Shown here: in pieces, positions 32,310 to 40,637 of the stretch
Layout of the letters: each line of letters begins with the position of its first letter
How positions within the stretch are numbered: position 1 is the first letter of the stretch
Assembly: GCF_016865425.1 (NCBI RefSeq)
Contig: NZ_AP023355.1
Span: forward strand, 558,001-622,000
Reading direction: 5' to 3'
Length of the DNA: 64,000 nucleotides
Origin: Actinocatenispora thailandica
GTDB lineage: Bacteria > Actinomycetota > Actinomycetes > Mycobacteriales > Micromonosporaceae
The notes under the pieces: model-generated
What the model saw: the letters and a program-made list of their open reading frames with translations, nothing else
Told to the model about the DNA's origin: nothing
Database searches by the model: none
Made by a program: the position numbers and the translations under genes

Positions 32310-33680
32310 ATGGCTTGGGTCGGTGCCACGGCGAGCGAGATCGCGCGGGCGGTGCGACGCGGCGACGCCACCGCAGGCGAGGTGGTCGACGAGCACCTGC
32401 GCGGGCTGCCCGCCGCCGACGCGCAGCTGCACGCGTTCCGCGAGGTCCGCACGGTGCCGGCGCTCGGTGAGGCGAACGTCATCGACGACCTGCCCGACCT
32501 CGGCGGGCTCGCCCTCGCCGGAGTCCCGGTCGCGGTCAAGGAGAACGTCCCGGTCGCCGGGGAGACCGTCTGGTACGGATCGCCCGCCGCGAGTCTGCCG
32601 CCGGCCGAGGCCGACCACGAGGTCGTGCGGCGGCTGCGCGGCGCCGGCGCCGTGGTCGTCGGTACCACCCGGATGCCGGAACTGGCGCTGTTCCCGGTCA
32701 CCGACGACGAGACCGCGATCACCCGAAACCCGTGGCAGCTCGACCACACACCGGGCGGTTCCTCCGGCGGTTCGGCCGCCGCCGTCGCCGCCGGCCTGGT
32801 GCCGATCGCGCACGGCAACGACGGCCTGGGTTCGCTGCGCATCCCGGCCGCCTGCTGCGGTCTCGTGGCGCTCAAACCCGGCCGCGGCGTGGTACCGGCG
32901 GACATCGGTGAGACCGACTGGTTCGGCATGGCGGAGAACGGCGTCCTCGCCGGCACCGTCGCGGACGCCGCACTCGGCCACGCGGTACTCGCCGACGACG
33001 GCGGGCGGTTGGTGGGCCGGCGGCCGGCGGAGCCGGCACCGTTGAACGTCGCGGTGTCGCTGCGCAGCCCGGTCGTCGGCGTGCTGCCGGACACCGCGGT
33101 GCGGGACGCCGTCGGCCGGGTGGCCCGGGCCCTGGTCGGCCTCGGGCACAGCGCCCGGCGGGCCGACCCGAGCTATCCGCCCCGGCTGGTGAAAGCCACC
33201 ATGGCCCGCTGGTTCGCCTCGGCCTACGCCGACGCCGAGCGGTTCGGGCCGGAGACGTTGCAGCCGAGGACCCGGCGGCACGCCCGGCTCGGCGCGTTCG
33301 CCTTCGGCCGCGGGCTGGTCCGGGAGGCCGACGCGGAGCGTTGGCGCGAGGACAGCCTGGCATTCTTCGAACGGCACGACCTGCTGCTCACCCCGGTCCT
33401 CGCCGGGCCACCGCCGGCCGCGGCCCGCTGGTCCGCCCGCGGCTGGCTGCCGAACGTGCTGGCCGCGGTGCGGTACGCGCCCTACGCGGCGCCGTGGAAC
33501 GTCGCGGCGCTACCGGCGCTGGCCGTACCGGCGGGGACCCGGCCGGACGGGCTGCCGGTCGGGGTGCAGCTGGTCGGCCCGCCGGGCAGCGAGTGGCTGC
33601 TGCTGGGCGTCGCCGCTCAGCTGGAACAGGTCGGACCCTGGGCCCGGCACGCCCCCGGCTACCCCCGGACCGATCCCTGA
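32310..33680 (+). CDS. Amidase signature family enzyme
   Basis: A 456-residue amidase hydrolysing carboxamides. The Ser-cisSer-Lys machinery is visible: Lys in VPVAVKENVPVAG, the cis-Ser in TPGGSSGGSAAAVAAG, and the nucleophile Ser in HGNDGLGSLRIPAACC. The last motif normally has GGGSIR, so the GLGSLR variant is slightly unusual. The substrate is unknown; it does not look like GatA, because gatB and gatC are absent. ATG 32310 follows AGGGGGC; an in-frame ATG at 32277 would add 11 residues. Confidence 0.9.
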   Translation: MAWVGATASEIARAVRRGDATAGEVVDEHLRGLPAADAQLHAFREVRTVPALGEANVIDDLPDLGGLALAGVPVAVKENVPVAGETVWYGSPAASLPPAEADHEVVRRLRGAGAVVVGTTRMPELALFPVTDDETAITRNPWQLDHTPGGSSGGSAAAVAAGLVPIAHGNDGLGSLRIPAACCGLVALKPGRGVVPADIGETDWFGMAENGVLAGTVADAALGHAVLADDGGRLVGRRPAEPAPLNVAVSLRSPVVGVLPDTAVRDAVGRVARALVGLGHSARRADPSYPPRLVKATMARWFASAYADAERFGPETLQPRTRRHARLGAFAFGRGLVREADAERWREDSLAFFERHDLLLTPVLAGPPPAAARWSARGWLPNVLAAVRYAPYAAPWNVAALPALAVPAGTRPDGLPVGVQLVGPPGSEWLLLGVAAQLEQVGPWARHAPGYPRTDP

Positions 33681-33778
33681 GCCGCCGCCTCGTCGATCGC
33701 CGGGCCGGCGCCACCGGCGCCAGGTCGACCCGGCACCGCCGTCGGGTGCCCGGCCACCGGGCCGGCCCGGCGGTCGGG

Positions 33779-34222
33779 TCAGAACGGCCGGGCGACCATC
33801 AGCACGACGATGAACAGGAACAGCAGGCTGGCCAGCCCGGCCACCGCGCTGAGCCGGCCGCGCAACGCGCCCAGCCGCGCCTCGTCGACCGGGTCGGCCT
33901 CGATCGCGCGCGCGGCCCGTCGCAGGTCGGGTACGACCAGCGCGAGGACCAGCACGATCGCCACCACGTAGGCGATCACCGAGACCAGCAGCCACAGGTC
34001 GGAGAAGCTGAACCAGTCCGGTTTGCTGCCCATCACGCCGAACCCGAACAGGAACACCAGGATCGAGCCGAACCCGAACACCGCGGTCTGCCGCGCCCCG
34101 CCCCGCACCGCGGCGGCGTCACGCTGCCGGACCGACCGCAACGCGGTCATCGGGATCACCGCCACCGGGCCGATCAGGAAGACCGCCAGTACCACGTGGA
34201 TCGTCAACAGCACCGTGAACAT
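33779..34222 (-). CDS. DUF2269-type four-helix membrane protein
   Basis: A 147-residue membrane protein with four helices: FTVLLTIHVVLAVFLIGPVAVI, VFGFGSILVFLFGFGVMG, LWLLVSVIAYVVAIVLVLALVV and LASLLFLFIVVLMVA. The His in the first helix and the DWFSFSDLWL loop fit the DUF2269 family, of unknown function. The ATG at 34222 has TAGGCT at -12 to -7 and no ribosome site, indicating a leaderless message. Confidence 0.85.
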   Translation of the reverse strand: MFTVLLTIHVVLAVFLIGPVAVIPMTALRSVRQRDAAAVRGGARQTAVFGFGSILVFLFGFGVMGSKPDWFSFSDLWLLVSVIAYVVAIVLVLALVVPDLRRAARAIEADPVDEARLGALRGRLSAVAGLASLLFLFIVVLMVARPF

Positions 34223-34356
34223 GACCCGAGCCTACGACGTCGCGATCGTGCCCGGCGCCCGGTGCCGGGCACGACGCTCCGGCGGCATTCCCGACGCCCC
34301 CGCGCCGGAGCGGACACGAGGTCATCCACAGTAGACCGTCCGCTGTGGATGGGCGG

Positions 34357-34833
34357 TCAGCGCGAATAGCTCCAGGAGGTCATCTCGCCGTTCTCGAACG
34401 GCATGCAGCCGTGAAACGGCGTCGGATCGTCGTCGAAGACCATCGGCAGGAACAGCTTGTCGCTCGGCCACATCGGCAACTCCGGAAGGCGCTCCAGCGG
34501 TACCCATTCCAGAGTGCCCTCGTGGTTGCCGGCGTGCGCGGTGCCCTGCCAGGCGGTGACCCGGAACAGGAACCCGAACCAGTCGGCGCCGTGCCGGCCG
34601 AAGCCGGGCCAGGAGATCGTGCCGCGCAGCGTCATCCGCTGGACGGCGAGGCCGGACTCCTCGGCGATCTCCCGCCGCATCCCGGCGGCGACGTCCTCGT
34701 CCGCCTCCACCTTGCCGCCGAGCCCGTTGTAGTGCCCGTAGTGCAGGTCGTCGGGTCGCTTGTCGCGATGGATCAGCAGCACGTTGCGACCGTCGGTGAC
34801 GTAGCCGAGGGTGGCGAGGATCGGGGTCAGCAC
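34357..34833 (-). CDS. NUDIX hydrolase (MutT/MTH1-like)
   Basis: A 158-residue NUDIX protein. The nudix box is complete: GGKVEADEDVAAGMRREI followed by AEESGL. The flanking pattern (LLIHRDKRPDDLHYGHYNGLGGK and the Trp-Phe residues WFGFLFR) resembles the 8-oxo-dGTP-hydrolysing MTH1 group, which cleans oxidised nucleotides. The start is GTG 34833 with CAGAAT at -12 to -7. It is divergent from nothing close and lies 110 bases downstream of the citrate synthase-like gene on the same strand. Confidence 0.9.
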   Translation of the reverse strand: MLTPILATLGYVTDGRNVLLIHRDKRPDDLHYGHYNGLGGKVEADEDVAAGMRREIAEESGLAVQRMTLRGTISWPGFGRHGADWFGFLFRVTAWQGTAHAGNHEGTLEWVPLERLPELPMWPSDKLFLPMVFDDDPTPFHGCMPFENGEMTSWSYSR

Positions 34834-34943
34834 GCGCCGATTCTGCCACGCCAGGCCCCGCTGTCCATAGTGGACTATCTGGGGTCGGCGCCGCGGGTAC
34901 CCGGCACGATCGTCGAGATCGACCGCGCCGCAACCGATCGACG

Positions 34944-36155
34944 TCAGCCGTCGGTGGCTGGGGCGGCTCCGACGTAGACCGCGCGGGGGCGGAAGCGGAA
35001 CCGGTGCCGGTACTCCTCGATCGTGTGGCCGAGCAGCCCGGCGCAGCGACCCAGCACGAAGACCGCCTCGGCGCTGCCCGGCGCCAGGTTCCAGGTCACG
35101 GCGAGCGCACCGAGCGCCAGGTCGAAGTTGGGGCGCGGTCCGCCGTGCCGGCCGACCGCCGCGACCAGCTCGTCGAACCGGCCGCCCAGTGCCGCGTCCG
35201 GGCCCCGGCCGAGCAGCCGGAGCACCGCCTCGGCGCGCGGGTCGGTACCGGTGTAGACGGCGTGGCCGAAGCCCGGCACCTGGTCGCCCGCCGCGAGCCG
35301 GTCGGCGACCAGGTCGGCGACCGTACGGCCGGCCGCCAGCTCGGTGAGCAGCGCCTCGGCGGCGCCGACCGAACCGCCGTGCAGCCCGCCGCCGAGCGCC
35401 GCCAACCCGGCCAGCACCGCCAGGTACGGGTCGGCCCGGGCCGATGCGGCGACCCGCGCGGCGAGCGCGCTGACCGCCAACTCGTGATCGGCACTGAGCA
35501 CCAGCGCGGCGTCGAACGCGCGCAGCTGGGCCGGGGTCGGTGGCCGGTCAGCGCAGCCGGCCCACAGCCGCGCCGCCACGCTGTCGTCCACGGGTGCGCT
35601 GCGCGGTGGTAGGCAGTCGACGGCGGCGGCGATCAGGCCGCGGCCGGTGGCGGCCACCGCCGCGGGCCGCTGGTCGTACCGGAAGGGGTCGGTTGCCGGC
35701 AGGGCGGCCACGGCGACCCGGAACCGGTCCGCCGGCCGGGTGCCCGGCGGCAGCGCCGCCTGCACCGCGCGCGCCACCGCGAGCATCCGCGGCTCGGCGG
35801 CCCACACCGGCGGATCGGGGCGTTCGGCGGGGCCGGCCCAGAGCAGCTCGGCGACCTGCTCGAACGGCTGGCTCGCGAGCACGGTGGCGTCCCGGCCGCG
35901 GAAGTACAACCGGCCGGCCGGGTCGAGCAGGGTCAGCTCGGTGTCCAGCACGACGTCGAGGGCGCCGGCGCGGCCACCGCGGCGCGCCCGCGCCGCGAGC
36001 CGTTCCACCTCGGCCCGTTCGAACCGGGAGCTGCGCCGGTCGGGTCCGTGGTGCCGGGTGAGCTGGCCGCGGCTGACGTACGCGTACACGGTGCTGGCCT
36101 TGACGCCGAGCAGCTGGGCGGCCTGTTCGGTGGTCAACCATCGCGGGTCGGGCAT
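34944..36155 (-). CDS. Citrate synthase-like enzyme with N-terminal helix-turn-helix
   Basis: A 403-residue fusion. Residues 1-60 are a MerR/excisionase-type HTH (RWLTTEQAAQLLGVKASTVYAYVSRGQL, then HGPDRRSSRFERAEVERL). The rest is a citrate synthase fold with the key residues intact: His in GGGLHGGSVGAAEALL, His in VPGFGHAVYTGTDPRAE, Asp in PNFDLALGAL and Arg in FVLGRCAGLLGHTIEEY. It is shorter than housekeeping GltA. The HTH suggests a DNA-binding metabolic enzyme or a regulator that senses acetyl-CoA, oxaloacetate or propionyl-CoA. Its promoter region holds a nested palindrome, a plausible own operator. The ATG at 36155 has only a GGGG ribosome site. Confidence 0.9.
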   Translation of the reverse strand: MPDPRWLTTEQAAQLLGVKASTVYAYVSRGQLTRHHGPDRRSSRFERAEVERLAARARRGGRAGALDVVLDTELTLLDPAGRLYFRGRDATVLASQPFEQVAELLWAGPAERPDPPVWAAEPRMLAVARAVQAALPPGTRPADRFRVAVAALPATDPFRYDQRPAAVAATGRGLIAAAVDCLPPRSAPVDDSVAARLWAGCADRPPTPAQLRAFDAALVLSADHELAVSALAARVAASARADPYLAVLAGLAALGGGLHGGSVGAAEALLTELAAGRTVADLVADRLAAGDQVPGFGHAVYTGTDPRAEAVLRLLGRGPDAALGGRFDELVAAVGRHGGPRPNFDLALGALAVTWNLAPGSAEAVFVLGRCAGLLGHTIEEYRHRFRFRPRAVYVGAAPATDG

Positions 36156-36166
36156 CCCCGCACGAT

Positions 36167-36194
36167 ATGTTGATGCAATCAATATTGACAACAT
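36167..36194. promoter_or_regulatory. Nested AT-rich palindromes between HTH-citrate synthase and DUF2332 genes
   Basis: In the 66-base divergent gap, ATGTTG (36167-36172) pairs with CAACAT (36189-36194), TTGAT-GCA-ATCAA covers 36170-36182, and the perfect palindrome TCAATATTGA covers 36179-36188. The stretch is strikingly AT-rich for this genome. Repeated TTGAT half-sites suggest an operator controlling both genes, perhaps bound by the HTH of the citrate synthase fusion. Confidence 0.6.
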
Positions 36195-36221
36195 GTCTCG
36201 GTGGGGCAGAGCCTGTCAGCC

Positions 36222-37301
36222 ATGACCGTCGACCACGTACGCCGCCCCGACCGCCGGGACCTCGCCCGCCGCTTCTCCCACGGCGAGCGGGAGTTCACCA
36301 GCTCGCCGCTGTACCAGCGGCTGTCCGGCATCGTGGCCGCCGACGACCGGTTGCTCGCCATCGCCGAACACTGCCGCGCCGGCCAGCAACCCACCAACCT
36401 GCTGTTCGCCGCGGTGCACTACCTGCTGCTGTCCGGCGCCGGCACACCGCCGCCGCTCGCCGCGTGGTACCCGTCGCTCGGCGGCACCCGGGACCCCCGC
36501 GACCCGGCGTTGACGTCGGTGTTCACCGACTTCTGCGGTACCCACGAGGCGGCGCTGACCGCGCTCGTCGCCAGCCGGCTGGTGCAGACCAACGTGGTCC
36601 AGCGCTCCGCCGCGCTGCGCATCGGGCTGGCCGCGATCGACGAACCGGGGCCCGTCACCCTGCTGGAGGTCGGCGCGAGCGGCGGCATCCACCTGGCCTT
36701 CGACGCCTACCGGTGCCGCATCGGCGACATCGAGATCGGTCCCACCGGCTCGCCGGTACGCATCCGGACCGAGTGGCGCTCGCCGCTGCCGGTGCCGACC
36801 CGCATTCCCGAGATCGGTGACCGGCTCGGCATCGACCTGCACCCGATCGACCTGACCGACCCGACCGAGCGCCGCTGGCTGCGCGCCCTGGTCTGGCCGG
36901 AGAACCTGCCGCAGTACGAGCTGCTGCGCGCCGCCGCCGACCTGGTCGCGGCGCGCTCGCCGCGGATCCTCGTCGGCGACGCCGCCACGCTGCTGCCGCA
37001 GTTGGACGAGACCCTGCCGACCGACCGGCCGCTCGTGGTCTGGCACGCGGCCACCCGGGTGCACGTACCGCAGGAGCGACGGGCGGCGTTCGACGCCGCG
37101 ATCGGCGCGCTCGGCCGGCGTCGCCGGCTGTACACCGTGTCGCTGGAGGCGCCGGACGACACCGCGCAGTGGTACGCCCGGTACGGGATCAGCTACGCGC
37201 TCAGCGTGCGCGCCGGGGCGGAGCCGGCCCGCCGGCTCGCCGCCGCCGACGGCCACCTCACCTGGATCGAGCCGCTCCCGGAGCCGGGCGCCGGTACCTG
37301 A
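36222..37301 (+). CDS. DUF2332 family protein
   Basis: A 359-residue cytoplasmic protein matching the actinobacterial DUF2332 family: RRFSHGEREFTSSPLYQRLS near the start, LVQTNVVQRSAALR, LLEVGASGGIHLAFDAYR (a Rossmann-like Gly loop recalling SAM-dependent methyltransferases), then LVWPENLPQYELL and a C-terminal YTVSLEAPDD. The biochemical role is unknown; the Gly loop suggests SAM or nucleotide binding. ATG 36222 is the first start after the palindromic divergent region, so it may be co-regulated with the HTH-citrate synthase. Confidence 0.85.
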   Translation: MTVDHVRRPDRRDLARRFSHGEREFTSSPLYQRLSGIVAADDRLLAIAEHCRAGQQPTNLLFAAVHYLLLSGAGTPPPLAAWYPSLGGTRDPRDPALTSVFTDFCGTHEAALTALVASRLVQTNVVQRSAALRIGLAAIDEPGPVTLLEVGASGGIHLAFDAYRCRIGDIEIGPTGSPVRIRTEWRSPLPVPTRIPEIGDRLGIDLHPIDLTDPTERRWLRALVWPENLPQYELLRAAADLVAARSPRILVGDAATLLPQLDETLPTDRPLVVWHAATRVHVPQERRAAFDAAIGALGRRRRLYTVSLEAPDDTAQWYARYGISYALSVRAGAEPARRLAAADGHLTWIEPLPEPGAGT

Positions 37302-37361
37302 CCGGACCGGTGCCGGCCGGGCCGCCGCGCGGCGGCCGGGTCCGGCTCGTGCGGGCGGTGC

Positions 37362-37562
37362 TCAGGCGACGTGATAGCTGACCCGGTCCTCGTTCGGCAT
37401 CAGCAGCCAGAGCAGCACGTACACCAGCAGCTGGCTGCCGGGCAGGATCACCGACAGCACGAACAGCAGCCGGACCAGGCCCACCGACAGCCCGAACCGG
37501 TGCGCCAGCCCGGCGCACACCCCGGCGATCATGCGACCCTCGCGCGGACGATACAACGCCAT
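37362..37562 (-). CDS. PspC-domain small membrane protein
   Basis: A 66-residue PspC-domain protein: LYRPREGRMIAGVCAGLAHRFGLSVGLVRLLFVLSVILPGS (an amphipathic helix and a first membrane segment) and a second segment LLVYVLLWLLMP. In proteobacteria PspC responds to envelope stress; short actinobacterial forms are of unknown role. The ATG at 37562 is preferred to the in-frame GTG at 37571, with GGGGTGGG just upstream. Confidence 0.88.
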   Translation of the reverse strand: MALYRPREGRMIAGVCAGLAHRFGLSVGLVRLLFVLSVILPGSQLLVYVLLWLLMPNEDRVSYHVA

Positions 37563-37760
37563 GGCACCCACCCCTTCGTCGTCCCGGACCCCGTCCGGAC
37601 AAGATCAACGGTAGGCGCGGCGCCGGGCGCGGGCATCGGCTCCGGGACGGATCTGTCCGGCCCCGGCCCCTACGGGCGGTGCCGGGCCGCGGACCGGGGC
37701 ACACCCCGACCCGATGTCGGGTCGCGGCGCCCGGATGCCGGGTCGCCGGCGCGGAGACGG

Positions 37761-37796
37761 CGAAGGCGCCCGGCGGGAACGTGCCGGGCGCCTTCG
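37761..37796 (-). terminator. Strong hairpin terminator after greA
   Basis: CGAAGGCGCCCGGC (37761-37774) and GCCGGGCGCCTTCG (37783-37796) form a perfect 14-bp stem with an 8-base loop, 12 bases after the greA stop on the minus strand. Confidence 0.85.
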
Positions 37797-37808
37797 CGAC
37801 GTCGGGTG

Positions 37809-38309
37809 TCAGCCCTGGTAGGGCTCGAAATCGACGATCGTGACCGAGATGTCCGCACCGCTGGGGGCGGTGTAGCTCACCGTGTCGCCGGAGTTGTGAC
37901 CGAGGATCGCCTGGCCCAGCGCCGATTCCGGGCTGTAGACGGTCAGATCGGTGGTCGCCGCGATCTCGCGCGAGCCGAGCAGGAACTTCTCGGTGTCGTT
38001 CGGGTCGCCGTCGAACTGGATCGTCACCACCGTGCCCGGCGCGATCGAGTCGCTCTTCGGCGCCTCCCCGACCCGGGCGCCGCGCAGCAGCTCCTGCAGG
38101 TATCGGATCCGGCCCTCCATCTTGCTCTGTTCCTCGCGGGCGGCGTGGTATCCGCCGTTCTCCCGCAGGTCGCCCTCTTCGCGCCGCTCGTTGATCTCGG
38201 CGGCGATCTCCGGCCGCTTGGCGATGAGCTCGTCAAGCTCGCTCTTGAGCCGGTCATGGGCGTCCTGGGACAGCCAGGTCACAGGTGCCTCGCGGTCGGT
38301 CGTCGACAC
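37809..38309 (-). CDS. greA: Transcription elongation factor GreA
   Basis: Rescues backtracked RNA polymerase by stimulating transcript cleavage. The 166-residue protein has the N-terminal coiled-coil ([47 protein letters not shown]) with the acidic tip residues in [11 protein letters not shown], and a C-terminal FKBP-like domain ([16 protein letters not shown]). GTG 38309 has AAGGAG about seven bases upstream. Position and orientation beside DUF4307 and mca match Rv1080c. Confidence 0.97.
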   Translation of the reverse strand: MSTTDREAPVTWLSQDAHDRLKSELDELIAKRPEIAAEINERREEGDLRENGGYHAAREEQSKMEGRIRYLQELLRGARVGEAPKSDSIAPGTVVTIQFDGDPNDTEKFLLGSREIAATTDLTVYSPESALGQAILGHNSGDTVSYTAPSGADISVTIVDFEPYQG

Positions 38310-38440
38310 TTGGTACTCCTTCACGTGCGATCCTCGCCGGCATGCCGGCGCTGACTGCGAATTTCCAAAGCTAGCAGCGGAGCACACCAATGGGTGTACC
38401 CCGACTCACGGAATGCTGTCGGGCGGCTGCGGTACGTCGG

Positions 38441-38863
38441 CTAGTGTGCCGGGCCGCAGCCCACGACTTCGGCTGTGTACGCCTGGCGGGACGTGTGCAA
38501 CGAATACTCGACGGTGTCGTCGGGTGCACCCGCCGGGAGCGTCACCTCGGCCCGGCCGACCTCGGCGCCGTCGTAGGCGCGGGACCGGACCGTACAGCTG
38601 GTCGCCTTGTCGTCGGGGTGTGAGATCCGCAGGGTCATCGCCACCGTGGACGAGTTCACCACTCGCGAACGCACCACCTGGGCCTGGTATTCCGACTCGC
38701 CGAACCGCTGGTAGTACCCGACGGAGACGGCCAGGCCCGCCGCGAGGACCCCGGCGATCAGCACCGGAAGCACCCAGCGCGGCGTTGCGCGACGCTCCCG
38801 CCGGCGGCCGTAACGGCCCGGCGGAAATGTCGGCGTCGTCACGCCGCTCCGGATGCTGGTCAC
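38441..38863 (-). CDS. DUF4307 single-pass membrane protein
   Basis: A 140-residue protein: a basic cytoplasmic N-terminus with PPGRYGRRRERR, one membrane helix (WVLPVLIAGVLAAGLAVSVGYY) and an extracytoplasmic beta-rich domain (VRSRVVNSSTVAMTLRISHPD, CTVRSRAYDGAEVGRAEVTLP). This matches DUF4307, which in actinobacteria is encoded between greA and mca (Rv1081c). Function unknown. GTG 38863 is chosen because GAGG lies nine bases upstream; an ATG at 38977 would add 38 poorly conserved residues. Confidence 0.88.
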   Translation of the reverse strand: MTSIRSGVTTPTFPPGRYGRRRERRATPRWVLPVLIAGVLAAGLAVSVGYYQRFGESEYQAQVVRSRVVNSSTVAMTLRISHPDDKATSCTVRSRAYDGAEVGRAEVTLPAGAPDDTVEYSLHTSRQAYTAEVVGCGPAH

Positions 38864-39027
38864 GATCGATGTCCTCGCAGTGTTGTCAGATGTGTCGGCA
38901 AGAATGCTGTACCGACGCCCCATGGACAGCGGTTCCATCATGCCAGCGCGACCCGGTGAAGTTGGCTGACGGTGCATCGGCCGGCTGGATATGGGCTAAG
39001 TCACACGATGAGTTTCGAGGAGCATAC

Positions 39028-39900
39028 GTGTCCGGTGATCTCCGCTTGATGGCGGTGCACGCACACCCTGACGACGAGTCCAGCAAGGGTGCCGCCACCA
39101 TGGCGCGCTACGCGCGGGAGGGCGTCGAGGTCATGGTCGCCACCTGCACCGGTGGCGAGCGCGGCGACGTGCTGAACCCGAAGATGGACCGGCCCGAGGT
39201 GTGGCGCGACCTCGCCGAGATCCGGTCCAAGGAGATGGCAGCGGCGCGCGAGATCCTCGGTGTGCAGCAGTCCTGGCTCGGCTTCGTCGACTCCGGCTAC
39301 CTGGAGGGTTACACCCCGGCCCGGGTCGACGAGCTGCCCGAGGACTCCTTCGCCCGGGTGCCGCTGGAGGTGGCCGCGGCGCCGCTGGTGCGGCTGATCC
39401 GCGAGTTCCGGCCGCAGGTGGTCACCACCTACGACGAGCAGGGCGGCTACCCGCACGCGGACCACATCATGTGCCACACGATCAGCGCGGAGGCGTTCGA
39501 CGCGGCCGGCGACCCGAACCGCTACCAGGAGTTCGGCGAGCCGTGGCAGCCGAGCAAGCTCTACTACGACATGGGCTTCAGCAAGGACCGCATCATGGCC
39601 CAGCACGAGGCGATGCTCGCCGCCGGGCTGGAGTCCCCGTGGGCCGAGGCGATCGAGAAGTGGGACTGGAGCCGGGACAAGGGCGGCCGGGTCACCACCC
39701 GGGTGCCGTGCGGCGAATACTTCTCGATCCGGGACGACGCGCTGCGGGCGCACGCGACCCAGGTCGATCCGGACGGCCAGTGGTTCCGGGTGCCGCTGGA
39801 CATCCAGCAGAAGGTGTGGCCGACCGAGGACTTCGAGCTGGCGAAATCGCTGGTCGAGACGTCTCTGCCGGAGGACGACCTGTTCGCCGGGCTGCGCTGA
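39028..39900 (+). CDS. mca: Mycothiol S-conjugate amidase
   Basis: Cleaves mycothiol S-conjugates to release mercapturic acids, detoxifying electrophiles and antibiotics. The 290-residue protein belongs to the LmbE/PIG-L zinc family: VHAHPDDESSKG (His13, Asp16) and YPHADH (His146) supply metal and catalytic residues. The longer C-terminal part (WDWSRDKGGRVTTRVPCGEYF, RAHATQVDPDGQWF) separates Mca from the deacetylase MshB. GTG 39028 has GAGGAG six bases upstream. It marks the organism as a mycothiol producer. Confidence 0.96.
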   Translation: MSGDLRLMAVHAHPDDESSKGAATMARYAREGVEVMVATCTGGERGDVLNPKMDRPEVWRDLAEIRSKEMAAAREILGVQQSWLGFVDSGYLEGYTPARVDELPEDSFARVPLEVAAAPLVRLIREFRPQVVTTYDEQGGYPHADHIMCHTISAEAFDAAGDPNRYQEFGEPWQPSKLYYDMGFSKDRIMAQHEAMLAAGLESPWAEAIEKWDWSRDKGGRVTTRVPCGEYFSIRDDALRAHATQVDPDGQWFRVPLDIQQKVWPTEDFELAKSLVETSLPEDDLFAGLR

Positions 39901-40001
39901 CCTGCCCACCTGCCCCAGGCGTACCGTTGACGCTCCGGCCGGCGCAGCTGCGCGGCGCCGGCCGATGCGTGGGATGCGCCGAGGGTGTGGAGGTGCCGAC
40001 G

Positions 40002-40349
40002 ATGTCCGTGCTCGCTGCCGGGTCTGCGGTGGCCGCCGCGCTGCCGTTGGCGAAGAACGACTTCGGTGACACCGAGGCGGGCGGGATGGCCGGTCCGCTC
40101 GGCCTCGTCGTGATCATCCTGCTGGCGATCGCCACGGTGCTGCTCATCCGCAACATGAACCGACGGTTGCGGCGCCTGCCCGCTCGGTTCGACGATGGTT
40201 CGACATCCGAGCAGCCCCTCCCGCTCGACGAGGTTTCGGGGCAGGATCACTCCAGCGAGGACCACTCCGGTGGCGACCATCCCGAGCAGAGCGAGGCGGC
40301 CGGTGATGCGGAGGCGAGCAGCAAGTCGGGGTCGACCGACCCGCGCTGA
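40002..40349 (+). CDS. Small single-helix membrane protein downstream of mca
   Basis: A 115-residue protein with a short extracytoplasmic start, one helix (GPLGLVVIILLAIATVLLIRNMNRRLRRLP) followed by a basic stop-transfer, and an acidic, His/Ser-rich disordered tail (DHSSEDHSGGDHPEQSEAAG). It matches the small membrane protein that follows mca in mycobacteria (Rv1083). The ATG has GGAGG about seven bases upstream. A six-base hairpin (40367-40381) lies just after the stop. The His/Asp-rich tail might bind metal, but that is speculative. Confidence 0.82.
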   Translation: MSVLAAGSAVAAALPLAKNDFGDTEAGGMAGPLGLVVIILLAIATVLLIRNMNRRLRRLPARFDDGSTSEQPLPLDEVSGQDHSSEDHSGGDHPEQSEAAGDAEASSKSGSTDPR

Positions 40350-40637
40350 CCGCGCGCCATCCCTGCGCCACTCGAAGTGGCCCCTGTTTCACTCTCTGAG
40401 TAGATTTGCCGCGACCGTTTTGTCGGACTGCGCCCCTTCGACCACTTCGGTACCATCGATCGGGTCACATCGGCCGGTTTTCCAATTCCGATTGATACCG
40501 GACATCCCTACGCTGGCCGCGGGGAGGTGCCGGACCCTTTCTGCCGTGTCGAGAAGGGGGGTGCACCACTCATGCGTGAGGGCGTTTGGGGCTGAGTACA
40601 CATCCGATGGTTCGGATGCAGGTGAGGAGGCGGGCCG

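Noticed and set aside
32310-33680. GatA of the Glu-tRNA amidotransferase
   Set aside because: gatB and gatC are absent and the Ser motif differs (GLGSLR), so a general amidase is the safer call.
40350-40637. A c-di-GMP riboswitch before the GGDEF-EAL gene
   Set aside because: I could not find the conserved GEMM core sequence. The 288 bases hold only AT-richer stretches and a TACGCT hexamer at 40509-40514.
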